From assembly GCA_023264915.1 (NCBI GenBank), contig JAHFUU010000019.1:1-13347 (forward strand): 13,347 nt of DNA, in the 5' to 3' direction. The notes beneath the pieces were generated by a model. That model was not told the DNA's origin, did no database searches, and was given only the letters and a program-made list of their open reading frames with translations. Position numbers and translations under genes: made by a program. Of this stretch, positions 7,917 to 13,347 are shown piece after piece. How positions within the stretch are numbered: the first letter of the stretch is position 1; every line of letters starts with the position of its first letter. The DNA is from Microthrixaceae bacterium (GTDB taxonomy: Bacteria; Actinomycetota; Acidimicrobiia; Acidimicrobiales; Acidimicrobilacustridaceae).

Positions 7917-7923
7917 GGCCACG

Positions 7924-9075
7924 GTGCGCGAGCTGATAGCGGTGGACACGGCCCAGGGCCCGAGGCTGGTCGAGGAGATGCTGAGGATCTGGGAGGCGGG
8001 CGACGCGTTGTTGCCCGTCGACCACAGGCTTCCGGTGCCTGCCCGCAAGCTGCTGTTCGATCAGATGCGTCCGTCCGCTGTCATCGACCGCGACGGGGCG
8101 AGGCACCGGCTCGACGGCGGTGTTCCCGTGCTCGGAACCGATGCGCTGGTGGTCCCGACGAGTGGTAGCACCGGCACCCCCAAGGGGGTCATCCACACGC
8201 ACGCATCCATCGAGGCATCTGCCCGCGCGACCAACCGTGGGGTGGGCACCGAACCCGCCACAGATCGATGGCTGTGCTGCCTACCGCTGTCCCATGTCGC
8301 CGGCCTCAGCGTCATCACGCGTGCACTCGTCGCCGGTTGCCCGCTCGAGGTGCTCGACGGCTTTGACCCGGCCGCTGTCGCTCAAGCTGGTCGAGCGGGT
8401 GCAACCCTGACCACCCTGGTCCCGACCGCGCTGGCACGGATCGAGCCAACCCTGTTCCGGCGAATCGTCGTAGGTGGCAGCCACCCGCCGGCGCACCTGC
8501 CCGACAACTGCCTCGTCAGCTACGGCCTGACCGAGACCGGCAGTGCCGTGGCATATGACGGCCGGCCCCTCGACGGCGCCGAGATCGCGGTCGATGACAG
8601 CCACGACACGTGCGGTGAGATCCGCGTGCGAGGGCCGATGCTCCTGCGCGCCTACCGATCAAGCGAGCCCGAAGGCACGGACCCTTTCGACGCCAGCGGT
8701 TGGTTCGTCACCGGGGACATCGGATCCTTTGGCGATGACGGCATGCTGAGCGTTCACGGGCGGAGGGGCGACATGATCATCACGGGTGGTGAGAACGTCT
8801 GGCCCGCTGCGGTGGAGAGGGTTCTCATGAGCCACCCAGCCATCGAGAGGGTTGTCGTCGTGGGCCGTGCCGACCCCGACTGGGGTGAGCAGGTCGTGGC
8901 CGTCGTCGTGCCTGTCGACCTCGCCAACCCACCGTCCCTCGACGAGGTTCGCGATCACTGCAAGGCGCAGGTTCCCGGTTTCGCAGCACCAAGAGCGATG
9001 GAACTGGTGGAGCAACTGCCCTCTACACCGTTGGGCAAGGTTCTCCGAGCCCACGGCTCTCTGAACACGAGATGA
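7924..9075 (+). CDS. menE: o-Succinylbenzoate-CoA ligase
   Basis: This 383-residue ANL-superfamily adenylating enzyme is predicted to convert o-succinylbenzoate to its CoA thioester with ATP. The motifs are in order: P-loop TSGSTGTPKG (79-88), PLSHVAG (121-127), YGLTETG (200-206), GWFVTGDIG (259-267), hinge HGRRGDMIITGGENVWP (278-294) and PLGKVLR (369-375) with the A10 Lys at 372. It is shorter than many MenE proteins because the N-terminal part before the P-loop is only ~78 residues, as in compact actinobacterial MenE. The motifs alone would fit other acyl-CoA ligases; the men neighbours decide the call. The GTG at 7924 fits the -10 candidate 7 nt upstream. It differs from the acyl-CoA synthetase fragment at the left end and is not a close duplicate. 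Confidence 0.88.
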   Translation: MRELIAVDTAQGPRLVEEMLRIWEAGDALLPVDHRLPVPARKLLFDQMRPSAVIDRDGARHRLDGGVPVLGTDALVVPTSGSTGTPKGVIHTHASIEASARATNRGVGTEPATDRWLCCLPLSHVAGLSVITRALVAGCPLEVLDGFDPAAVAQAGRAGATLTTLVPTALARIEPTLFRRIVVGGSHPPAHLPDNCLVSYGLTETGSAVAYDGRPLDGAEIAVDDSHDTCGEIRVRGPMLLRAYRSSEPEGTDPFDASGWFVTGDIGSFGDDGMLSVHGRRGDMIITGGENVWPAAVERVLMSHPAIERVVVVGRADPDWGEQVVAVVVPVDLANPPSLDEVRDHCKAQVPGFAAPRAMELVEQLPSTPLGKVLRAHGSLNTR

Positions 9076-9097
9076 CTGATTCGATACCGCCACACCC

Positions 9098-9118
9098 GAC
9101 AAATGAGAGACAAATGAG
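9098..9118 (+). repeat. Two direct repeats of GACAAATGAG with 11-bp period
   Basis: Identical decamers at 9098-9107 and 9109-9118 are separated by one A, so they sit on the same face of the helix one turn apart. They lie about 130-155 bp upstream of the pilin start, in the 173-bp gap after menE. This arrangement suits a protein binding head-to-tail, but no regulator is identified. Confidence 0.5.
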
Positions 9119-9133
9119 CCGTGCGACCCATTG

Positions 9134-9171
9134 TTCATGTTCATGTGACCTATGTCGTAGGTCCATGTGAC
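9134..9171. promoter_or_regulatory. Nested direct and inverted repeats upstream of the pilin gene
   Basis: Three patterns overlap here. TTCATG occurs twice in tandem (9134-9139, 9140-9145). CATGTGAC occurs at 9142-9149 and 9164-9171, exactly 22 bp apart. Between them is a perfect dyad GACCTA-N5-TAGGTC (9147-9163), which extends to CATG arms (9142-9145, 9164-9167) if one base is bulged. This looks like an operator or a small RNA hairpin. A weak -10-like GATACT at 9176-9181 follows, but no confident promoter can be named. Confidence 0.45.
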
Positions 9172-9254
9172 TCCCGATACTAGACACGTCAAAGTCCAAA
9201 GGGGTCAACCGGGGCTCGCGAGTCAGGGTTGGCGCGTGCGAAGGGAACATGCCA

Positions 9255-9440
9255 ATGATGACCAGCTATGAATACGTGAGTGCTTGGCTACAGGCGCGGT
9301 GCAAGAGCGACAGGGGTGCGTCCCTGGTGGAGTATGCCCTCCTGGTGGCTCTGATCGCGGTGGTCTGCCTCCTGGCAGTCACGTTCCTCGGCAAGCAGGC
9401 TTCGAGCAAGTTCAGCTCGGTAGGCAGCGCCATCCGCTGA
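9255..9440 (+). CDS. Flp/Fap-family type IVb pilin
   Basis: This is a small prepilin of about 61 residues. A hydrophilic leader with a K-S-D-R-G end is followed by GASLVEYALLVALIAVV, the class III prepilin signal. Cleavage is expected between Gly and Ala, placing Glu at +5 and Tyr at +6 of the mature pilin, as in Flp pilins. The mature protein would be ~40 residues with one hydrophobic helix. Start choice: ATGs lie at 9249, 9255 and 9258. The AAGGGA at 9241-9246 is only 2 nt from the first but 8 nt from the second, so 9255 is preferred. No tad or cpa assembly genes or prepilin peptidase are in the window, so it is an orphan here. The upstream region is unusually rich in repeats, and a strong hairpin follows. 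Confidence 0.88.
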   Translation: MMTSYEYVSAWLQARCKSDRGASLVEYALLVALIAVVCLLAVTFLGKQASSKFSSVGSAIR

Positions 9441-9466
9441 CCGGCCAGCAAGCATCCAGACCGTTT

Positions 9467-9493
9467 CTCGGGCGGCCCGAAGGGCCGCCCGAG
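9467..9493. terminator. GC-rich hairpin terminator between convergent pilin and nitroreductase genes
   Basis: A perfect 12-bp stem, CTCGGGCGGCCC against GGGCCGCCCGAG, closes a 3-nt GAA loop. It lies 27 bp after the pilin stop and 37 bp from the end of the nitroreductase gene, so it can serve both strands. There is no U tract after it on the plus strand and only a short AAA run on the minus side, as often seen in high-GC actinobacteria. Confidence 0.75.
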
Positions 9494-9529
9494 GCGCGTC
9501 CGGGCCCCGGTGTCACGAGCAGCCGCGGT

Positions 9530-10132
9530 TCACCAGCGACCGCGGTGGATGATCTCCTCGGGTGGACGCCTGGGTCGCCGGGCAGACGAGCTCGGCCGGT
9601 CAGCTTCTGCGGGGTATCCCAACGTCATCGCACCCACGGCCCGGTGGCCGCCCGGTACGCCGAGGGCCCTGAGAACCCGGCCCTCGTTGCCGAACAACCC
9701 GAAGAACGCGGCGCCGAGGCCCTCGTCAACCGCAGCCAGCAGCATGAGCCCCAGAGCGACCCCGCAGTCGACATACCAGTAAGGCACCGGCCAGGCGGTC
9801 TCGCTGGCACCCAGCCCGGTGCTGGCCTTGTCGGGTTCGGAGTAGCGCTCGGTGTAGGAAGCTGGCCTGGCCAGCACCACCACCACGACTGGAGCATCGA
9901 CGAGGGCCGGCCACGGGAAGGCCGGCCGCCGCTCAGGCGGCAGCGAGGCATCCCAGAGCCGGCTGGTCTGATCCGGGCCTTGCAGCACGACCAGGTCGAG
10001 CCCCTGGGAGAACCCGGCTGAAGGGCCAGAGCAAGCCGCGCGCAAGACCCGATCCAATGCCTCGCCGTGCACGGGCCGCGGCAGGTAGGAACGGACCATG
10101 CGCCGGCGGCGAAGTGCCTCGGTGAGCTCCAC
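9530..10132 (-). CDS. Nitroreductase-family flavoprotein
   Basis: This 200-residue FMN-dependent oxidoreductase of the nitroreductase fold was recognised by the N-terminal Arg-rich FMN phosphate-binding segment ALRRRRMVRSY (6-16), the CSGPSAGFSQ segment (34-43), the central helix WYVDCGVALGLMLLAAVDEG (119-138) followed by LGAAFFG, and the C-terminal VGAMTLGYPAE (166-176). The tail ending EEIIHRGRW is a form common in actinobacterial members. The natural substrate cannot be told from sequence; roles range from nitro/quinone reduction to ring-specific oxidation, and F420 use is not excluded. The start is GTG (10130-10132) with a weak ribosome site. It begins 24 bp after the stop of the gene at 10157-10825, suggesting one operon. 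A link to the nearby quinone genes is only positional. Confidence 0.88.
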   Translation of the reverse strand: MELTEALRRRRMVRSYLPRPVHGEALDRVLRAACSGPSAGFSQGLDLVVLQGPDQTSRLWDASLPPERRPAFPWPALVDAPVVVVVLARPASYTERYSEPDKASTGLGASETAWPVPYWYVDCGVALGLMLLAAVDEGLGAAFFGLFGNEGRVLRALGVPGGHRAVGAMTLGYPAEADRPSSSARRPRRPPEEIIHRGRW

Positions 10133-10156
10133 GCGGCGTCCGGCGACAGATCTGTG

Positions 10157-10825
10157 TCAGCTGAGCTTCGCGAGGTCCTCGGCCATGGCCCAACCGAAGG
10201 CGATCAGCGAGTCCCCGGTGCTCGAGATGACAGCCTTGAAGAACCTGACCACCTCGGGATCGAACCCTTCAGGCTTGAGGGACTCGTGATCCATGACGAG
10301 GGGGTACACGCCGTCACCCTTGGCGACGAAGGTGCGATCGTCGTATGCGGCCACCTCGATGTTGAAGCGCTTCGCCAGCCGGCGGCCCCATGCACGCTCC
10401 TCGCCCGTTGCCCGGTGCCCCGGACGGGGAACGATGTCCTCGAGGGTCCGGTAGGCCTCGAAGCCGCCCGCGTCGAGGAACCTCGTGCCGACGAGCACGT
10501 CCTCGTCGGGGAAGGCAAGGACCGCCCTGCGGAACTGATCGGTGAGCATCGCCTTGAGCACGGCGTCACGGCGGGAGTTGCGCTGGATGGATGCGCAACC
10601 TACGAGCACGCAAGGTGTGCCGCCGATCCGCTCGAGGGTGGTGAAGGCAAACCCCCTGAGCTTGCTGCCCTCTCGCGCAAAGGTGACGAGCACCCACGCT
10701 TCTGCCTGCTTCGAAAGCAACCCGACCTCGTACTTCGCTGGCCCCTCGGCACAAAGATCGGCCATCTCAGCCAGCTCGGTGTCATCGAGTGCAGTGCAGT
10801 CCTTGGTCTCGACCCTGATAGCCAT
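10157..10825 (-). CDS. Conserved-looking protein of unknown function
   Basis: I do not recognise this 222-residue soluble protein. It starts MAIRVETKDC and shows alternating hydrophobic strands and amphipathic helices, including AWVLVTFAREGSKLRGFAF and a GTPCVLVGCAS strand. The first ~120 residues loosely recall a GNAT acetyltransferase core, but no clear acetyl-CoA pyrophosphate loop (Q/RxxGxG/A) is visible, so that is only a suggestion. There is no signal peptide, membrane segment or metal motif. The open frame continues upstream to 11110, but the ATG at 10825 is chosen because AGAGG lies 5 nt before it and the upstream codons look non-coding and run into the dnaE end. It lies between dnaE and the nitroreductase gene on the same strand and probably heads a two-gene operon. 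Confidence 0.75.
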   Translation of the reverse strand: MAIRVETKDCTALDDTELAEMADLCAEGPAKYEVGLLSKQAEAWVLVTFAREGSKLRGFAFTTLERIGGTPCVLVGCASIQRNSRRDAVLKAMLTDQFRRAVLAFPDEDVLVGTRFLDAGGFEAYRTLEDIVPRPGHRATGEERAWGRRLAKRFNIEVAAYDDRTFVAKGDGVYPLVMDHESLKPEGFDPEVVRFFKAVISSTGDSLIAFGWAMAEDLAKLS

Positions 10826-10935
10826 GACGCCTCTAGGACCCCCTCGGTGGCAAACGAACCCCCATAGTCCACTCGGATCGTCACGATTCCGCAACTCGCG
10901 TCGGCCCCAGGCGCTTGCGGATCCGCGATCGACAA

Positions 10936-10999
10936 CGTGTTGGGGATGTTTGCAGCCGCCGGCCTCGCCACCCGACGCCCTCTGAGCAGCCCCAACACG
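10936..10999. repeat. 10-bp inverted repeat with 44-nt loop downstream of dnaE
   Basis: CGTGTTGGGG (10936-10945) is the exact reverse complement of CCCCAACACG (10990-10999). The loop is long for a simple terminator. It lies in the 199-bp gap between the dnaE stop and the next minus-strand gene, so it could help end the dnaE transcript or bind a protein. A palindrome GCGGATCCGC at 10917-10926 is nearby. Confidence 0.4.
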
Positions 11000-11024
11000 G
11001 GCAAAGACGGGCAAAGACGGGCAA
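10997..11024. repeat. 10-bp tandem repeat abutting the dnaE stop
   Basis: The unit ACGGGCAAAG occurs at 10997-11006 and 11007-11016, followed by a partial third copy (11017-11024) that ends at the base before the dnaE stop codon. Its left edge overlaps the right arm of the inverted repeat. It is a microsatellite-like tract of unknown role. Confidence 0.65.
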
Positions 11025-13347
11025 CTAGGCAGCCCCCATGACCGCGTTGGCCCCGAGAAGAACCCGGAGCGCGGCGAGCAGGCCGTTGGATGCATCGACG
11101 GTGAACTCATCGCTCAACCGCACGACCCTGTCTTCGCCGAGGTGGAGGTAGACCTTGGACGGGCCCGGATGCTCTGCCAGCAGATCCTTCAGCTCAGAGA
11201 GCAGTTGGTGATTGGCACGGGAAGGATGGACCTTGACCCGCACGGGCTGGGCAGCATCAGATGCGAGGTCGGTCAGCACCTCGATCTCGGAGGGGATCAG
11301 CTTGGGCTGGTCCTCACGCTTGTCAAGGCGGCACCGCATGGCGACGATCGCGTCGTCCTCGATCATGTGACCGTGGGAATCCATCGTCTTGGGGAAGACC
11401 ATGCACTCGATCGAGGCGTTGAGGTCCTCGAGGACGAACACGGCCATGAGGTCGCCCTTCTTGGTCCACTTGCGTTGGAGCCCCGTGACCAAGCCGCCCA
11501 CCTTCACGTAGGCCCCGTCCTCGATCAGCTCGAGATCGCCGATCGAGCACTCGGTCCGGCGCCTGAGGGCACCCTCGATGCCCATGAGCGGGTGATCGGA
11601 CACGTACAGGCCGAGCATCTCGCGCTCGAAGGCCAAGCGTGCCTTCTTGTCGAAGTCGATCGTGGGGATCTCGATCCGCGCGTCATCGAAGCCCTCGCCG
11701 GAGCCCGGGCCGTCCCCGTTCGCGCCGAAGAGCTCGAACTGGCCCTCGGCCTCCTTTCGTCGACGGGCGAGGACCCGGTCGATGATCGACTCATACACCA
11801 TGAGCAGGCCTTGCCGGGGATGACCGAAGGAGTCAAAGCCCCCAGCCTTGATGAGCGACTCGACTGTCCGCTTGTTGAGCACCGACGTGTCGACACGCTC
11901 GCAGAAGTCATAGAAGTCAGAGAAAGGCCCCGAAGCATCGCGGGTCTCGAGTATCAGCTCGACCAGACCCTCGCCGACGTTGCGCACCGCGGAGAGACCG
12001 AAAGGTATGGACCCGAGAACACCGCTGGCGCCGGCCGGCGCGGTTCCTTCATCGCCCGGGTCACCGGGTGGATCGGCCAGAGCCATGAAGTCGCTCTGGG
12101 AGACGTTGATGTCAGGGACCAGCACCGGGATGCCCATGGCTCGGCACTCGGCCAGGTAGATCGCCGCCTTGTCGAGGTTGGTCTTGACCGAGGTCAGCAG
12201 GCACGCGAGGTACTCGAGGGGGAAGTTGGCCTTGAGGTAGGCCGTCTGGTAGGTGACCAGGCCATACCCGAAGGTGTGCGACTTGTTGAACGCGTAGTCG
12301 GCGAACTTCTTGATCACGTCGAAGAGCGAGTTGCCGAGCTCTTCGCCGTAGCCGGTTCGGTCACAGCCCTGGACGAACTTGGATCTCTCCCTCTCCATCC
12401 GCTCGCGGTCCTTCTTGCCGCAGTTGTGCACGAGGAAGTCCTCGACCACCGCATAGGGACGGCTTGGATCTGCCATCTGGAAGTCGAAGCACTCGCGCTC
12501 GCCTACGGCATCGACGGACACGACCGTGTCCCAAACCAGGTCGCCAGAACGCAGATCTTCGATGCGCTCGGAGTACAGCAAGCCGTTGAGCGCGTGGCGG
12601 TGATGGAGCGCCGCGGCATGATCCAGGCGGGTGCGCGTCCCCACGCTGGCTGGTTGGCGCGCCAGCTCGGCATCGACGAACGACGCCGGGATCCCGATCG
12701 TGGTGCCCGCCTCGAGGTCTTCCCGGTCGGTGAGCCAGGGGGCCACGGCGTCGGCCTTGGAGGTGCTGAGGTGGGGCTCTATCACCCGTGCGAACCGCTT
12801 GGACATGGCGCTGTCGACCACGGACAGCACGCAGCGGTCACCGGAGGGCCGCGGCGCACGGTCACCCGCTGCGTCGCGGAGCACCGAGATGATCCCGCAC
12901 CGCAAGAGCATCCGCTTGAGGCCGAGGCAGACCTTGCGGCTCGGCGATGCGAAGTGTGCCCCGTCACGGTCTGCCCAGCCCGCGGAGCAGAAGAAGAGCC
13001 CCAAGAAGCGCTCGACCTTGTGCAGCGGAGCGTTCTGGAAGGCCATCGGGATGACGTTGTCACCAGCGAGGCCGAAGTTGCCCACGACCCGCTCGAGCCC
13101 CAACAGCTCAGAGGTGGTCAGCTGAAGCTGGTAACCGAGGATGCGCGGTGTGGCTCGGAGACCGCGCTGTCGCGGCGGGTACCCGAAGTACGCGGCGAAG
13201 GCGGCCTCGAAGGCCACGCACAGATCGGGATCGGTGTGCCGGAACCTGGGTGACCTGTGCACGCAGTCGGCATCTGGCTGGTCACCACCCGAGAGCAGCA
13301 GCGCCCCCAGGTCGACCTCGGCGTTGGAGACGCTCGCGCTGCCGTCG
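11025..13347 (-). CDS. dnaE: DNA polymerase III subunit alpha, C-terminal part with in-frame intein, 5' truncated
   Basis: This is the replicative DNA polymerase catalytic subunit, reading in from the right edge; the N-terminal PHP and palm domains are outside the window. From 12422 downward the protein is the post-intein extein. It begins CGKKDRERMERERSKFVQG and continues with the finger-domain segment YAFNKSHTFGYGLVTYQ (from 12296). It then has the helix-hairpin-helix region NKRTVESLIKAGGFDSFG (about 11823-11876), a QFELF motif (11727-11741) matching the QxxLF beta-clamp-binding consensus, the segment LGLYVSDHPL, and an OB-fold from about 11507 to 11388 (GGLVTGLQRKWTKKGDLM). The TAG stop is at 11025-11027. 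The GTG at 13260-13262 is not the start, since the frame stays open to the window end. Before 12423 the reading frame encodes an intein. A short Gly/Pro/Asp-rich linker (about 12015-12075) interrupts the fingers-to-HhH region. Confidence 0.93.
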   Translation of the reverse strand, partial: DGSASVSNAEVDLGALLLSGGDQPDADCVHRSPRFRHTDPDLCVAFEAAFAAYFGYPPRQRGLRATPRILGYQLQLTTSELLGLERVVGNFGLAGDNVIPMAFQNAPLHKVERFLGLFFCSAGWADRDGAHFASPSRKVCLGLKRMLLRCGIISVLRDAAGDRAPRPSGDRCVLSVVDSAMSKRFARVIEPHLSTSKADAVAPWLTDREDLEAGTTIGIPASFVDAELARQPASVGTRTRLDHAAALHHRHALNGLLYSERIEDLRSGDLVWDTVVSVDAVGERECFDFQMADPSRPYAVVEDFLVHNCGKKDRERMERERSKFVQGCDRTGYGEELGNSLFDVIKKFADYAFNKSHTFGYGLVTYQTAYLKANFPLEYLACLLTSVKTNLDKAAIYLAECRAMGIPVLVPDINVSQSDFMALADPPGDPGDEGTAPAGASGVLGSIPFGLSAVRNVGEGLVELILETRDASGPFSDFYDFCERVDTSVLNKRTVESLIKAGGFDSFGHPRQGLLMVYESIIDRVLARRRKEAEGQFELFGANGDGPGSGEGFDDARIEIPTIDFDKKARLAFEREMLGLYVSDHPLMGIEGALRRRTECSIGDLELIEDGAYVKVGGLVTGLQRKWTKKGDLMAVFVLEDLNASIECMVFPKTMDSHGHMIEDDAIVAMRCRLDKREDQPKLIPSEIEVLTDLASDAAQPVRVKVHPSRANHQLLSELKDLLAEHPGPSKVYLHLGEDRVVRLSDEFTVDASNGLLAALRVLLGANAVMGAA
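11727..11741 (-). other. Beta-clamp-binding motif QFELF in DnaE
   Basis: The encoded pentapeptide Gln-Phe-Glu-Leu-Phe fits the QxxLF clamp-binding pattern and sits between the HhH region and the OB-fold, the place where the internal clamp motif is known in bacterial DnaE. It is flanked by a charged helix and a Gly-rich loop, so it is probably exposed. Confidence 0.7.
12423..13347 (-). other. DnaE intein, C-terminal part, with degenerate LAGLIDADG endonuclease
   Basis: At least 308 residues are foreign to DnaE and end in EDFLVHN, followed by Cys. This is the intein C-terminal block G (His-Asn) with Cys as first extein residue. Upstream, VWDTVVSV (about 12531) and ECFDFQM form block F; the usual block-F His-Asn-Phe position reads Arg-Pro-Tyr. 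The endonuclease part has a first motif LGALLLSGGD (13281-13310) and a second FLGLFFCSAGW (12975-13007), followed by the helix SRKVCLGLKRMLLRCGI (12891-12941), as in LAGLIDADG inteins. In both motifs the residue where the catalytic Asp is expected is replaced (Gly and Ala-94, codon 12981-12983). The block-D Lys before xIP also appears to be Asn (13056-13058). The N-terminal splicing block with the first Cys is off-window. Splicing is probably retained and homing lost. Confidence 0.85.

Noticed and set aside
10826..11110. 95-residue N-terminal extension of the unknown protein
   Set aside because: It would overlap the dnaE 3' end and include the tandem repeat. The internal ATG at 10825 has an AGAGG ribosome site, and the extension looks like random GC-rich translation.
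11142..13253. 703-codon open frame on the plus strand opposite dnaE
   Set aside because: It mirrors the codon structure of dnaE in GC-rich DNA. The product is Asp/His/Glu/Arg-rich with no recognisable domain, while the minus strand encodes clear DnaE and intein motifs.
13260..13262. GTG as a start codon making a stand-alone 745-residue protein
   Set aside because: The frame is open to the window edge, the first LAGLIDADG-like motif lies upstream of this GTG, and DnaE needs its N-terminal domains.

Overview
The window is GC-rich and densely coded, with GTG starts, short intergenic gaps and several apparent leaderless promoters. It has a menaquinone (not ubiquinone) gene set, an Flp-type pilin and a DnaE-type replicative polymerase. 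I infer a high-GC actinobacterium, possibly of the Acidimicrobiia; the class is a guess from gene style and not proven by the sequence.

Layout, left to right. At 2-616 (+) is the C-terminal end of an acyl-CoA synthetase whose start lies outside the window. It converges on an M50 site-2-type membrane protease (633-2003, -) with a TPR-like region and a Pro/Gly-rich tail containing a 21-bp tandem repeat. Diverging from the protease across a 53-bp gap is the menaquinone block at 2057-9075: ubiE/menG and menF overlapping on +, menD on -, menH on +, menA on - and menE on +. These cover isochorismate formation (MenF), SEPHCHC formation (MenD), SHCHC formation (MenH), OSB-CoA ligation (MenE), prenylation (MenA) and final methylation (UbiE/MenG). 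menC and menB are absent here, so the pathway must be completed elsewhere or by alternatives.

At 9076-9248 is a repeat-rich upstream region, less GC-rich than its surroundings, followed by a small Flp/Fap pilin gene (about 9255-9440, +) and a strong GC hairpin at 9467-9493. On the minus strand follow a nitroreductase-family gene (9530-10132) and a gene of unknown function (10157-10825), 24 bp apart and probably co-transcribed. A 199-bp gap with short repeats (10826-11024) separates them from dnaE.

The right end (11025-13347, -) is the C-terminal part of DnaE, DNA polymerase III alpha. It is interrupted by an intein that runs off the window edge. The intein keeps its C-terminal His-Asn and the following Cys, but both LAGLIDADG-like homing-endonuclease motifs appear to have lost their catalytic Asp. 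This is probably a splicing-competent intein with a decayed endonuclease, and it is the most interesting single object here.

A second pattern is that five genes (the protease, ubiE, menD, menH and menE) each have a TANNNT -10-like hexamer 6-9 nt before the start codon and no clear Shine-Dalgarno. This suggests leaderless transcription across the cluster. I found no CRISPR array, tRNA, rRNA, transposase or unmistakably new defence or metabolic system.
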